A stretch of 64,000 bases of DNA from positions 50,839,662 to 50,903,661 of the forward strand of contig JALGQZ010000001.1 of assembly GCA_023105745.1 (NCBI GenBank), in the 5' to 3' direction. The notes under the pieces are model-generated. The model had not been told where the DNA came from, did no database searches, and saw only the letters and a list, made by a program, of their open reading frames with translations. The position numbers were made by a program, and so were the translations under genes. The DNA is from Austropuccinia psidii (Eukaryota; Basidiomycota; Pucciniomycetes; Pucciniales; Sphaerophragmiaceae). Numbering within the stretch: the stretch's first letter is position 1; each line of letters opens with the position of its first letter. Below are positions 1 to 10,852 of this stretch, piece after piece.

Positions 1-839
1 TTGTACAAATTTGTTATCTGCTGATTTGGGCAGTTTGCCTTTGGAGGTTACAACTGGGTTAATAATTGTAATCTTCCCTGTACAAGTGGTTAAGGTTGGT
101 TTACCTTGTATTGAAGCAGAGTTTCGTGGTTTTCTACTCCTCTGAGTGGCTATTGGTGTCCACTTCTTGGCTGTAATGAGGCCTTCACTAAGCCTTTTTC
201 CTTTACCCTTGCTGCCCTCTGGTTCTGAGGGTGTCACTGGTGTGTTGGCCTGTGACTGGGTTTCAAGTGGGATGTAGTTTTCTTCCACTGAATCAAGACA
301 GGAAAAAGAGGGCTTATGTCAGTTAAGACTTCTTAAAAGGCTGGTTTTGCACGTCTAAGAATGGCCTCTGGGCATGTATATTATTACAATATGCCCTTGT
401 ATGATGACAGTGTAATTGAATTAACAATTTCACGTCAAAAATACAGCTTATGGTGCCCTGTCACACTGTTTGTGTGCCAGTATCCCACAGATACACTTGT
501 GGTTTGCAAGTGTACGCTGTAAAAGTGGTTTGTATACAAGTGTTATTGAATTAACAATACACTTGACCACGCCTCAACTGATGGTTTTTCAGTCAGAGGT
601 GTCCTTATTCAGTCAAGAATACAAGACTTTATTGATGGCTTATGTGTTTTTATATACAAAACACACCAAAAATAATCAAATTCAGTGGGTATTAGCCACG
701 TGAATAATACTCTTTAAAATATGAGTATGTATAAAAAAGAATAAATATATATATAATATATTTATTTAAATAAAGAAATTACGCCTAAAAAAGACAAAAA
801 CAATTGTTAATAAGTCATAAAAAAGAGAAAAGACTTACT
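1..839 (-). CDS. ORF1 leader protein of family B, N-terminal part, spliced start
   Basis: Bases 287 down to 1 are open on the minus strand and encode a basic, Ser/Thr/Lys/Pro-rich polypeptide beginning EENYIPLETQSQ, the same protein as in the copies at 20372 and 40185. There is no in-frame AUG in this exon. If the leader intron 838-288 is removed (GTAAGT donor, CAG acceptor), base A at 839 joins TG at 287-286 and an ATG appears exactly at the junction. The function is unknown; the low complexity and basic charge would suit nucleic-acid binding, but this is a guess. It is truncated by the window edge. Confidence 0.55.
288..838 (-). other. Predicted leader intron (family B)
   Basis: On the minus strand it starts GTAAGT (838-833) and ends GATTCAG (to 288), 551 nt. 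The two sites align with GTAAGT/CAG pairs at 19836-20371 and 39650-40184. It contains an AT-rich stretch and a CACGTG box. Inferred from sequence only. Confidence 0.5.
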
Positions 840-886
840 TTTAAGGTCCAAAAAGTCAAAAAAAAAACACGGCCAGGCCCCCAAAA

Positions 887-2316
887 TGTCAGGATGATAC
901 TATGATAAAGGTATAACTAGGCTAATTACAACTTTAACTGTGTATGTGACATGGCAGAAAATGATCTAAAAAGATTTATAAGGGTTTTATAATAAAATAA
1001 AAGGGTTCTACTATTGAGGAATAGTGGTGGTGAGCACTATTGAGAACCCTGGGTGCAGGCTTTATCTGTTGGATTACAATAATAGAGTCTACAATAATTA
1101 AGATTATAATTATACCTGATTATTAACCAAGAGTAAAACTGTTTTTGACAGTTTACTACGTAGGTTATTCAAGAGCAGGATGAGGAGAGGTTTTTGGCTG
1201 TGAAAAGCCCTCCTTTTATCCTGAAATTGAGGTGGAAAGGCTGCTAGACCTTTCCACGTAGAGGAAGTGAAGATTTTTCACTCTCCAGGACAGGCTTGTG
1301 GTTTGCAAACAGCCTGTATACCCTGTATTGGGCCCAGATGTGGTTTTGAAACCACATCTGGGCAGTTTTCACCAATACAGGGTGAAAATGTTCATCTGGG
1401 GACCTCACAGCCTGATTCTGACGTGTATGACGCGTAGAATGCTGTACAGAAACTGTACGGGACCCCAGTATTGACTGACATATGAGGTATTGAAGTAAAA
1501 ACATGCTTCTTCGTCTGTTTGACACCTCATATTCATGGTTATGGGATATTATCCCATGGTAAGGCTGTATCTGACAGCAGGTGGGATTTTGACCTTAAAA
1601 TGGTCATAACTTTGTCAGTTTTTGAGATATCAAGCTCAAAGTTGGTTCATTGGATAGCCCTGTATGAGCTCTACACAATGGTACCCAACTTGACATGGTT
1701 ATCATTAAATATGACAAAGTTATCCCATGTACAAGTATTTTTTGTACATTGGCGTGGTCTGGTCAAAAGCTGTATTAAGCTTGTTTGGCCAATAACTTCT
1801 GTTGTAGTTGAGTTATGAGGAAATGAATGGCACCATCAGATAGCCCTGATTGTGCTCTTTCCAAAAAGACCCCACTTTAAGTATCTCACACTAAAACTGT
1901 AAAAGTTAGATGAGAGGTGAAATGTTTTGTTCACCCTTATTTGGTCTGAATTTGACCATAACTCAAGTAATACTGGTGCTAGCTCAGTTTGGCTGGCACC
2001 ATTGGATGGCCCTGGCTTAGAGCTTCATTTTGAATACCCATTTGATGGGGTTAAGCCTCTCCTTCAAGATTGTAGATGAGAGGTGAAAATTAAGGTTTAT
2101 GCTCAGCAATAACTTTGAGCAGGAATAACTTTGTTATTTCTTGTCCTATGGTGATGGGACTTATATTTTCAGGAAGAGGTGAGTTTCCTCCTTCTTTTGA
2201 AACCTTTTGAGCTAATTTGGCTCAGCTCCTTGTTTTGGTGGTATTTTGGCTATACCATTGGTTTATGGTATTTTGGCTGTCATGCTTGTGCTCTGGTTTT
2301 GAGTCACAGGCTGACA
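887..2316 (-). repeat. Family B 5' LTR (1430 bp)
   Basis: The ends are TGTCAG...CTGACA, the same as the LTRs at 18354, 26599 and 46412, with the same internal hairpins (for example a CAGATGTGGTTT/AAACCACATCTG stem near 1333-1363). On the minus strand it is followed by TTTTGGGGGCCTGGCCGTG, which is the 5' LTR to leader junction of the family. Open frames inside it are LTR shadows and are not annotated. A reading frame that enters copia coding sequence from here near 2217 is an artefact of the insertion junction. Confidence 0.85.
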
Positions 2317-5225
2317 AATCAACTTCACCAAAATCTTTTGAAGTAATTGTTTCCAACCACAAATTAGTGATAGAAGGATCACTAGAAAGTGGAAATTTCT
2401 TTGTCACTCAGAATAAGACCACTGCTTTTGCCGTTGATTCGACCTCTCAAACCCTTATGTGTCTTCATCAGGCCAGTGGTCATCCATCCTACAAGTATTT
2501 TAAACGAATGTATCCAAATAGACAAATCCCTCACCTTAATTTCTCAACATGTAACACGAGCAAAATGACTAAAATACCTTTTAAAGGAACCTTCCCAACT
2601 TCCCATCGAAAACTTGAATTTTTGCACCTGGACTTGTGTGGTCCCATCTCACCAGCCTCGGCTTCTGGATCCAAATACTTCCTAAGAATAATGGACGGAT
2701 ACTCCCATTTCGTATGGATTCTCTTTCTTACCAACAAATCTGAATGCAACTCTCTTATCAAGAAACTCATACTCAAACTTGAACATCAATCAAACTGTCA
2801 TGTTTCTAACATCGTATCTGACAATGGAACCGAATTTAAAAACTCTGAGCTCACCACATTCTGCCAACAAAAAGGAATCAGTCACCTCACATCAGCTCCT
2901 TACACCCCAGAACAGAACCCCTTTGCCAAAAGAGGCAATCGCACGCCAGTCAATAAATCCAGGTGTCTTCTTAAAGACTCTGGATTAGGGCTGTCCTATT
3001 GGGCTGAAGCAGCAAATACTGCTGTATATCTGGAAAATCTAACCCCCAACAAATCAATCAATTTCCAGACTCCGTATTTTAAGTGGTTTGAGCGACATCC
3101 ATCTCTCAAAAATTTGCATCCTTTTGGGTCTGAAGCTACATCTCTTATTCTACCATCACCTAGTAAATTTAATCAAAAAGGGGAGTTAGGCATTTTTATC
3201 GGATATGGGGAAGGGCATCGAACTTATCAAATATTGAATCTGGAGACAGGTAATGTAAAAATTAGTCATCATGTCAAATTCAATAATAACAATTTCCCTG
3301 CTTTCTCCTATCGAGATTCTAATGAAAGTGACACTTTTACTATCTCAGATAACTTGTACCTCCCCTTGATCAATCCTAATGTCGGAATTAGAAACATTGA
3401 GCTCCCTACTGAAGAAAATGTAACACAAATAAGCAACACTTTAGCTGACGAAGAGAGTGAAATTCCAATTCACAACTTCCCAATTGAATCAACAACACTA
3501 GAAAAAAACTTGACTAATCAACCGGCACTACCAAATCACAAAGGGTATATTTGTACGAATGAAGCTATTGACAATTCGAAAGAAATCATTGGTGATGTTG
3601 GAAATCCCAGAAATATACTCGCTACTTCAAGACAACCAAAACACACTGCCAACTTTTCTGAATTAACCTTACTCGATCCGAAGAACTACAAACAAGCAAT
3701 CAACAGTGCTGAAAGCAAGAACTGGGAAGAAGCTATTTCACAAGAACTTCAAAACATGACCAAGCATTCCGTTTGGTCACCATGCAATGAGCCTATTAAT
3801 TTCAAACCTCTCACCACTACTTGGGTGTTCAAACAAAAAACAGATGAAAACGGCAATCTTACCAAATTCAAAGCTAGACTATGTGTGCGAGGATTTAATC
3901 AAAGAGAAGGAATAGATTACGATGAAGTTTTCTCACCCACTGGAAGATTAACTTCTTTCCGACTACTCCTTACTCTCTGTTCGAAATCAAATTTTATAGT
4001 TGAACAAATGGATGTTAGGTGTGCCTTCCTCAATGGCACTCCTGACAAACCACTATACATTTACCGACCTGACAGGTACAAAGAAAACCTAAATTGCAAC
4101 ATTTTCAAACTTAATTTATCTTTGTATGGACTAAAATAAAGTCCTCGATGCTGGCACAAAGCCCTCAAAGATGTGCTTCTCAAAATTGGGTTATCTCTGT
4201 GCAATACCGATCCTTGTTTCTATATTTCAACAGTCAACAACAAACCTATGTGGCTTTTTATTGATCTAGATGACTTACTTTTTGGTGGTAGTTGGAATGA
4301 TGAATTTAAATACAAAATGAAACAACTTTTTGACATGGAAGATCTAGGAAAAGCAAAATATGCATTGAGAATTAGAATCATTCAAGGAACGAATTACATT
4401 TCTCTTTTACAAGACAAATTCATCGACCAAATACTTGAAGAATTTAATCTTTCCAATGCCAAACCTATGACTGCACCGCTACCAGGAAATGTCAAAGATC
4501 TGAAAGATCTAGTGGAAGAACAACCACAAAAGGCCCCATTCAACTATTGACGTGCTATTGGTTTACTACAATACCTTGTCCAATGTACAAGACCAGATTT
4601 AGCTTTTTCGGTATCTTTCTTATCTCAATTTTTAGAAACCCCTGGATCAAATCACTTCAAAGCAGTAGAACATGTACTTAAATACTTAATTGGAATGAGA
4701 GACTTCAGTTTGAAATTAGGTTCAAATCTCCTTGGACATCAGGAAACAAACATCCTTGGGTTCTCCGATGGTGATTTGGGAGGAACCAAAGAATACAAAT
4801 CCTTTTCAGGATGTCTAATCTACTATTTCGGAACAATTGGCTGGCGCTCTCACAAGCAGAAAGTCGTTGCACTTTCATCCGCTGAAGCAGAATACAACGC
4901 TCTAACTGAATGCTCACAAGACCTGCAATGGACGAGACAACTTATTTATGAAGCAACTAAAGTACAATGTAAAAGCATCCTACATTCCGACAACCAAAGT
5001 GCCATTGCAATTGCTTCAAATCACATCTATCATCATGGTACAAGACACATCAATTTTTGATTACATTTTATCAGGGACCTAATTGACAATGACGAAATTG
5101 AACTTAGATATCTTGACACCAACAACATGGTTGCCAACTCGCTAACTAAGAATTTCTCTAAATTAAGAAATAACAAACACCTAAAGATCATGTTTGGAAC
5201 AGAACCACTAGGTACGGCGGTATGA
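2317..5225 (+). pseudogene. copia Gag-pre-integrase/integrase/RT/RNase H polyprotein, broken
   Basis: One frame runs from the insertion junction to 5225. In order it holds a GAG-pre-integrase motif (LHQASGHP, near 2460-2485), the integrase core (HLDLCGP near 2620; SDNGTEF near 2818), the RT palm (KARLCVRGFNQREGIDY near 3870; LYGLK then SPRCW around 4137; LDDLLFGG near 4270) and RNase H (GFSDGDLGG, SSAEAEYNAL, HSDNQSA). Three stops interrupt it: TAA 4137-4139, TGA 4548-4550 and TGA 5058-5060. The third integrase acidic residue is lost: the usual N-x-x-A-E-R reads NPFAKR, so Glu became Lys. The N terminus is missing. Not functional. Confidence 0.88.
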
Positions 5226-5598
5226 AGAAATAACTAACTCAATGCGCAACCTCCTCAAACGTCTAGTGTGAACAGGTTCAGTCATTATTCAAATACTATG
5301 CACTTTGCCACTATACTTACTTAGATAGCTAACGGTTTTACAACCTCTTGTAAATAGATGAGGCATATAAAAGCCATCTTGTATCTCCTTCCTTTTAGCC
5401 TCATCCTTATGTCACTGTCTTACTCTTTCTGTTCGAATAGGTTCGCTGCCGCTCCCCATTCTGCCTTACTTACTACGGTTATTGACAACTGTCAAAACCT
5501 CCTTACAAAGGTCCATTAGAATATTTGTTATCTACCTAGTACTTCTTTCTGTAATCTAACCATCCTTACGTTACTGTCTTACTCTTTCTGTTCGAATA
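5226..5598 (+). repeat. copia 3' LTR-like segment with TATA box
   Basis: Non-coding. A TG-start candidate lies at 5267 (TGTGAACAGG), a TATA box (TATAAAAG) at 5366-5373, and a pyrimidine-rich tract follows. Bases 5399-5512 recur in diverged form from 5562 onward, offset 156 bp. No second copy of this LTR is in the window, so its limits cannot be fixed. Confidence 0.45.
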
Positions 5599-5808
5599 GG
5601 TTTGCTGCCGCTCCCCATTCTGCCTTACTTACTACGGTTATTGACAACTGTCAAAACCTCCTTACAAAGGTTTGCTGCCGCTCCCCATTCTGCCTTACTT
5701 ACTACGGTTATTGACAACTGTCAAAACCTCCTTACAAAGGTTTGCTGCCGCTCCCCATTCTGCCTTACTTACTACGGTTATTGAAAACTGTCAAAACCTC
5801 CTTACAAA
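5599..5808. repeat. Tandem repeat, three 70-bp units (plus an outlying copy at 5443-5512)
   Basis: Units begin with GGTTTGCTGCCGCTCC at 5599, 5669 and 5739 and are nearly identical. A fourth copy with GGTTCGC sits at 5443. Each contains TTGACAACTGTCAA, a short inverted repeat. As 70 is not a multiple of three, the frame rotates between units, so the open frames across the array are not considered genes. Confidence 0.85.
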
Positions 5809-5819
5809 GTTTGTCTTTT

Positions 5820-7760
5820 ACTCTCTGCATATTACTGGAAAAATAACAAATAGTTTGCCAAAATTGCAAAATCTCTGTATAGGCTTTTGTGATTCACAAA
5901 AATTCTATGATATTACTGAAGAGAAAGCTAAAAAATATGAAGAGCTGAAAAAAGAACTCACAAATTCCCCTTTTCTCTTGATGCAATATTGGAAGCTAAC
6001 TTTTAAGCTATACATAGATGCTTGTCAAGAAGGACTAGGTGCTGCACTACACCAAACACAAATCATCAACAATAAGCCTTTTTAAGGACCAATTTGCTTC
6101 ATTTCAAGACAAATTAAGCCAACAGAAGGAATGTATTGAGCAAGCCAAATTTAATGCCTTTTCTTAGTATGCGCTTTAGAAAAATTACACTATTATTGAG
6201 ATGGGACAGTTTTGATTTGATTACAGACTGTCATTTTTTAAAAGCTTTATTAAACATGAAGACACCAAAAAGAAATATACTTGGATGTTGGATTTCTATC
6301 CACAGATATACAGGAAATATGAATATAGTCCACAAATCTTGAAATACTCATAAGAATGGTGATAGTCCGGCAGATGCCCTCTAAAAAATAAACCTGCAAA
6401 CCCAGCATGGGTACCATAGGAAGAAAATCATAAAGAAGGAATATGTGCTACATATATTGGAACAGAATGCCTTAATCAAGCAGTAGGAAGCTATAAAATG
6501 GACAAGAGTTGCCATATCTTATGCCAACTCTTATTGAAAAATTGCAAATACCCATAATTCTCTTCCAAGCTGGTAGAGTTATGGAAAAAAGAATATGATG
6601 AAGGAGGAATTTGCCTCCTTGATGAAATCCTTTCTCATAGGACCAAACACACATGTGTAATTATTGTGATAGATAGAGCTTTCATAAATACTATACTACA
6701 TGAATGCCATGATAGTCTTTTATCTGGAAATCTCTCAGAAGATAGGACACTAGAAAGGGCAAAAGCCATCTCTTGGTGGCCAAATTGCAGAAACAATGTT
6801 GCAGAATGGTGCCAAACGTTTGACAGGTCCCAAAAATCAAATAGAGCCACAGGTAAGAACTTTGGCATTATGACGAAAACTCAAGAACCACAATCCCCAT
6901 GGGAAATAGTTTGTATGGATTGGGTTACAGCTTTACCCCCAGGAAGAAACAGACACTTCAATTAAGGACAAGTATTATCTGATAGTTTCAGAAAGTCACC
7001 AGTGTTCTTACCCTGTCAAAAAGCTTATACAGCTATTTACCCATCCATAATGATTTGGAATAGAGTTATGAGCCATACAGGCTTATTCCAAAATATCATT
7101 TTTGATAGAGATCCCAAATACACTTCAGCCTTATGAAAAAGTATCCATAATCTTTTGGCCCAAAGTTATCATTCTCAATAGCATATCACCCTCAAACATA
7201 TGGAATAGCAGAGAGAATGATACAAACCCTAGAAAACATTATCAGAAGATTCTATGCTTATGGCTTACAATTCAGAGACTCTTTTGGTGTTACCTGTAAT
7301 GGGTGTACCGCAATACCAGCTCTAAAACTGGCATACAAGACATAAAGTCATTCTTCAAGTGGTAAAACACATGCAATTTTGGAAAAGGGTTGGAATCCAC
7401 GAATATCTTATAAAACTGTGAAAAAGGACTTAGTGGATATAAATCCAACAGAAATTAGCTTCAAAATCCTGCTTCAAAAAGCAGGCATCATGCTAACAGA
7501 TGTATGCAAGATTCTCTCAAATATTCAAAAGAAATATGGGACAAAATTCATAAGCCACTGGATTTTAATATAGAAGACTTTTCCTTAGTATTAACTCTCA
7601 AAAGAAGGAGAAGAAAAGAAAAATGTAAAAGTCCTGAAAGAAATGAGGACAAGAAATCAGAAAGAAAGGGAATACCTTGTGGGTTATAGAATCTCAACTC
7701 AATAAGATTAATGGCTAATTGAGAAAAATATATCTAATTCAGATAAACTATGAAGGAGTT
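5820..7760 (+). pseudogene. Decayed Ty3/gypsy pol remnant (RNase H, integrase, C-terminal domain)
   Basis: Recognisable pieces in order: RNase H ([15 protein letters not shown] near 6012-6056), tether fragments (LNMKTPK near 6249), the integrase zinc domain and start of the core (ILHECHD near 6699; [10 protein letters not shown] near 6917), the pre-C-terminal segment (EKGWNPR near 7382) and a basic tail. Several frameshifts and stops separate them. It is closest to the element at 8473-17360 (family A) but on the opposite strand, and it is the most decayed gypsy copy here. The 5' end is truncated at the copia junction. Confidence 0.75.
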
Positions 7761-8472
7761 TCAGACATGAAAGAAGACCCTCATAGTAATAAAAGTAAGC
7801 ATTATTGACATTCAAGACAAAAAAGGTCTATTGAAGAGGTAGGACAGTGAATGATACCCCAATCAACTATATCAGATTGTGGTACAATATTTCTTGATGG
7901 GAGGGAATTTGAGCCTTTGGGATAGGATCAAATCTTCAAAAGAGTTCATAAAGCAGCTTTACAAAACTTATTTCAACACTAAGAATTGAAATTAGAATCT
8001 TAAAATCAGTAAAGGTTCCAAAAAAAGGCATAAATTATTGATTATCTCAGAAGCCAATGAATAGAAATGTGGAACAAATTACACCATTGGATTCTATATA
8101 AAACCTACATATATGAAATCATAATACCATATCTTTAAATCAATAATTTCTAAGATAACCTTGACATATGCACTTTTAGGATCAGCACATATATTGATAG
8201 TTTTCAGCTCATAAATTATGAATTGAGCATGATAAAATGTTGAATAAAATATAGTATCACCATGATATAACATTATTTGGCAAGCTATAAACAAGGTTAA
8301 ACCCTAAGAAAGGATATTGCACAAAATAGCAATAGGTGTTGACCACTTTAGTTTGAAAGGGGTCTAAACTTCAAAGAAAGTAGATATTGAGATTTTAAAA
8401 GCTCAAAAGTGAATAATTCTGTAATTTAATCATTTTATTCAAGGTAAAACCATATGAAATCATGTTTTGAAG
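7761..8472 (+). repeat. PPT and LTR start of the decayed family A copy, cut by a later insertion
   Basis: Around 7873-7905 a GTGGTACAATATTTCTTG stretch followed by GATGGGAGGG matches the polypurine-tract region of family A (complement of 10640-10680). LTR-like AT-rich sequence follows, beginning near 7906, and is cut at 8472 by the element at 8473. No gene is seen. Confidence 0.5.
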
Positions 8473-10639
8473 TGTAAAGTTTGTCTATGAAACTCTTGAT
8501 AATAGTAGCAATATCAAGAGTACTATGAATGTCCCCAGTAGAAATATATAATATAATAAGATATTATAACCACAAATTTAAATATAATTCTTAAAAAAAT
8601 AATTAAAAAAAAATGAATCTAATTATTATTATAAAAATATAATAATAAAATATATAATAATTATGATAAATTATAATTATTCTATGATTGTTATAGTCAC
8701 TGACAATTATAACACTAAGAAGTGTAAAGCGCTTAATGAGACAATTACACATGGAAAATATGAATGTTTAACCACTTATAAGTAATATAAATATTATTTA
8801 TAAAAGAATTAAAACACACACTGTGCAGAATTAATTCTTATAGAAAAATTCTATATAAAAAAAACTAATACTAGATAAAGAAATATAGAACTTCAGAGAA
8901 AACTCACTTATAATATTTATTTAATACAACAAGTTAAACAACAACAGTTATTATATTAAGTAAGAATTGTAAGTTACAAACATGCCAAAAATCAATATTT
9001 TTAAAGATAAAACAACTTTTTATAATAAAAATTATGATTAAAGAGTTTTTAAGAGGAATTTGTGGATTTTCAAAAGATATTTAAGATTATAATTTTAAAT
9101 AATAAAATGTATTATTGGTGATTACAACAATAATCTGAATTATATTATTTCAATTCTTTAATTTTAATTGATAAAGAATAAAATAACCTAAAAATTACTT
9201 TACTTATAAGATTTTATATCTAATAAAACTTTACCTGTTTAAATTTCTAATATGATTGGATTAATAATGAATGCTGGAAAAAAAAGTGATGAAAAGACTC
9301 TTTTTATGTCTTCAGAGCAGCTCTCATGATTCATAATTAATAAAGAAGGTGTTCTCAGGTCACAACTGAAAAGCCATGCTTAAAAATAAAGTTCTTAACT
9401 TAAGGTAATTTATTTTTAATTCCAATTTAAAGTTACCAGTATTATGCTTAACTCCACATGAATTTAATCCTCATTTGAACTCATTATTTTAATTTTTTAA
9501 TATAAATAAACTTATTTATATTAAATTTCATCACATGAAAAACATAAAAATAGAGTTTCAAGCAGAGATCTCTTAAACTCAATTTTTAATTAATTTTTAA
9601 ATGAATTATAATTTTCTTTGAGCTTAATTAAAAGAGAAAATTTCCAGCCTAAGTAACCAGGAAATTTATTTATAAAAGATGCTTAAAATTTTCTTTATAT
9701 ATAGATAGTATTAAATTGTAAGCTGTGTGAAAAGTTCAAGCAAATCCATCAAGAATTGGATTTTTAATGAATTTTCGAAGTTATTGCTATTTTTCCACGT
9801 AAAAGAGCAAAACACACAAAACCTTAACTTTTGATAAGGTTTTAATGCTTGTAACCTTAAAGTTTTAAGCTTAAATAAGTTTTGACAGTTCTTAAAACCT
9901 TAAATTGAAGCCTGTATATTGGGATTTACCCTTTGGCAGCTTGAAATTGTTGTCTAAATTGGGATAAAACCAGTTTAAACTCTAATTTTGGATCAAAGTC
10001 TAATCTTAAAGTTTAAATAAGGTTTAAAATCCTCCAATACAAGTGGACAACCTTAATTGAATCCTTGAAGATCCAAAAAGTTGGGTACCCCAGCTCTATT
10101 TAGTCTTTTTCCTTTGTCCCTCCATTCTGCTTGGATTTTGCCCTTTTATTTATTTAAAGCCATACTATGGCTTTAAACCCTTTTAAATTGAGCTCATGCA
10201 GGATTTACATTCTATATAGCAAATCCTTAGCCAATTCAGTAAATATACACAACACCTCAATTTTAACTAAACTTTTGGTAAGTTTGCATAAACCTTATGC
10301 AACTTTAAATTTAAACTCATTTAAGCTTAAATTTAACAATTTTTAAAAAATGTTAAAAAAGTTACATTAGTACTGTGAGATGCTTAAATCTTCCAATAAC
10401 ATAAGAAAAAAGTGTTTTTGGGTATAATACCTTATGGGTGTACCCTAGCTTTTTTTTGGTGTAGAATCCAAAAAATGACATAATATTTAAAACTTTGTTT
10501 ATCCAAAAAAAAGCTATACTTATTTTTTGTTATTTTTTCATTTTAAATTCAATTAAAAAGTCTGTTGAAGACAAGTTAAACTGTTTATAAAGCTATTTGT
10601 GGCCTTATGGGTATGTTATACATACCTCACAGGCTCCCA
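8473..10639 (-). repeat. Family A 3' LTR (2167 bp)
   Basis: It aligns end to end with 15204-17360. It is AT-rich with many poly-A/T runs. On the minus strand it starts TGGGAGCCTG (TGTGAGCCTG in the partner copy) and ends CTTTACA. No gene is seen inside. Confidence 0.88.
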
Positions 10640-10690
10640 TTGCCTACCACCAAAAGAAATTGTACCACAATTTTTCTTTTGTAGTATACC
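10640..10690 (-). other. Polypurine tract region of family A
   Basis: On the minus strand, a TGTGGTACAATTTCTTTTGG stretch is followed by TGGTAGGCAA immediately before the 3' LTR. A similar motif precedes the LTR remnant at 7906, which supports a role in plus-strand priming. Confidence 0.45.
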
Positions 10691-10852
10691 CTCAAGTTAT
10701 TCGGGGAGGTATAATCAACTGTCCAACCTCTCTACCTATACCTTTAAGTATGTAAATCACACAATTCAAACTTTTCATTGAGAAATTGGTCTTCTCTCAT
10801 GTCTGAATCTTCTGAGAAAAGTTTGGGAATCAGGTATTTTGCTTACTACAAT

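Larger units (their letters stand above)
1..2316 (-). mobile_element. Ty3/gypsy family B element, 5' end only
   Basis: The reverse complement runs from a complete 5' LTR (887-2316) through a primer-binding-site-like tract and leader into the first coding exon, and then leaves the window at base 1. It is collinear with the start of the complete copy at 18354. The outer LTR edge (TG..CA termini TGTCAG/CTGACA) abuts copia coding sequence at 2317, so the element inserted into a copia element. The first five flanking bases, AAATC, are the candidate target duplication, but the other side is outside the window. Confidence 0.85.
2317..5818 (+). mobile_element. Ty1/copia element, 3' half
   Basis: Domain order integrase, reverse transcriptase, RNase H identifies Ty1/copia (Pseudoviridae-type) rather than gypsy. 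The 5' half is cut off by the family B insertion ending at 2316 and presumably continues beyond that element to the left of the window. Pol ends at 5225, followed by an LTR-like segment with a TATA box and a tandem array. At about 5820 the sequence passes directly into a gypsy remnant, so the copia probably landed in that older copy. Confidence 0.8.

Noticed and set aside
470..703. 77-codon plus-strand frame in the leader
   Set aside because: It lies antisense within the predicted leader intron and is not kept in the equivalent regions of the other copies.
1244..1525. Recurring short ORFs inside family B LTRs (also 27388-27579, 39045-39281, 47289-47525)
   Set aside because: They follow the hairpin-rich LTR sequence, lie on either strand, vary in length and start between copies, and have no protein-like features.
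5602..6085. Open frames across the 70-bp tandem array with repeated peptides ([12 protein letters not shown])
   Set aside because: The unit length is not a multiple of three, the same peptide appears in two frames, and the second frame runs into gypsy RNase H; it is a repeat artefact at a junction.
8480..10500. AT-rich DNA as a possible centromere or mitochondrial insertion
   Set aside because: It is accounted for as an LTR with a direct partner at 15204-17360 and a target duplication.
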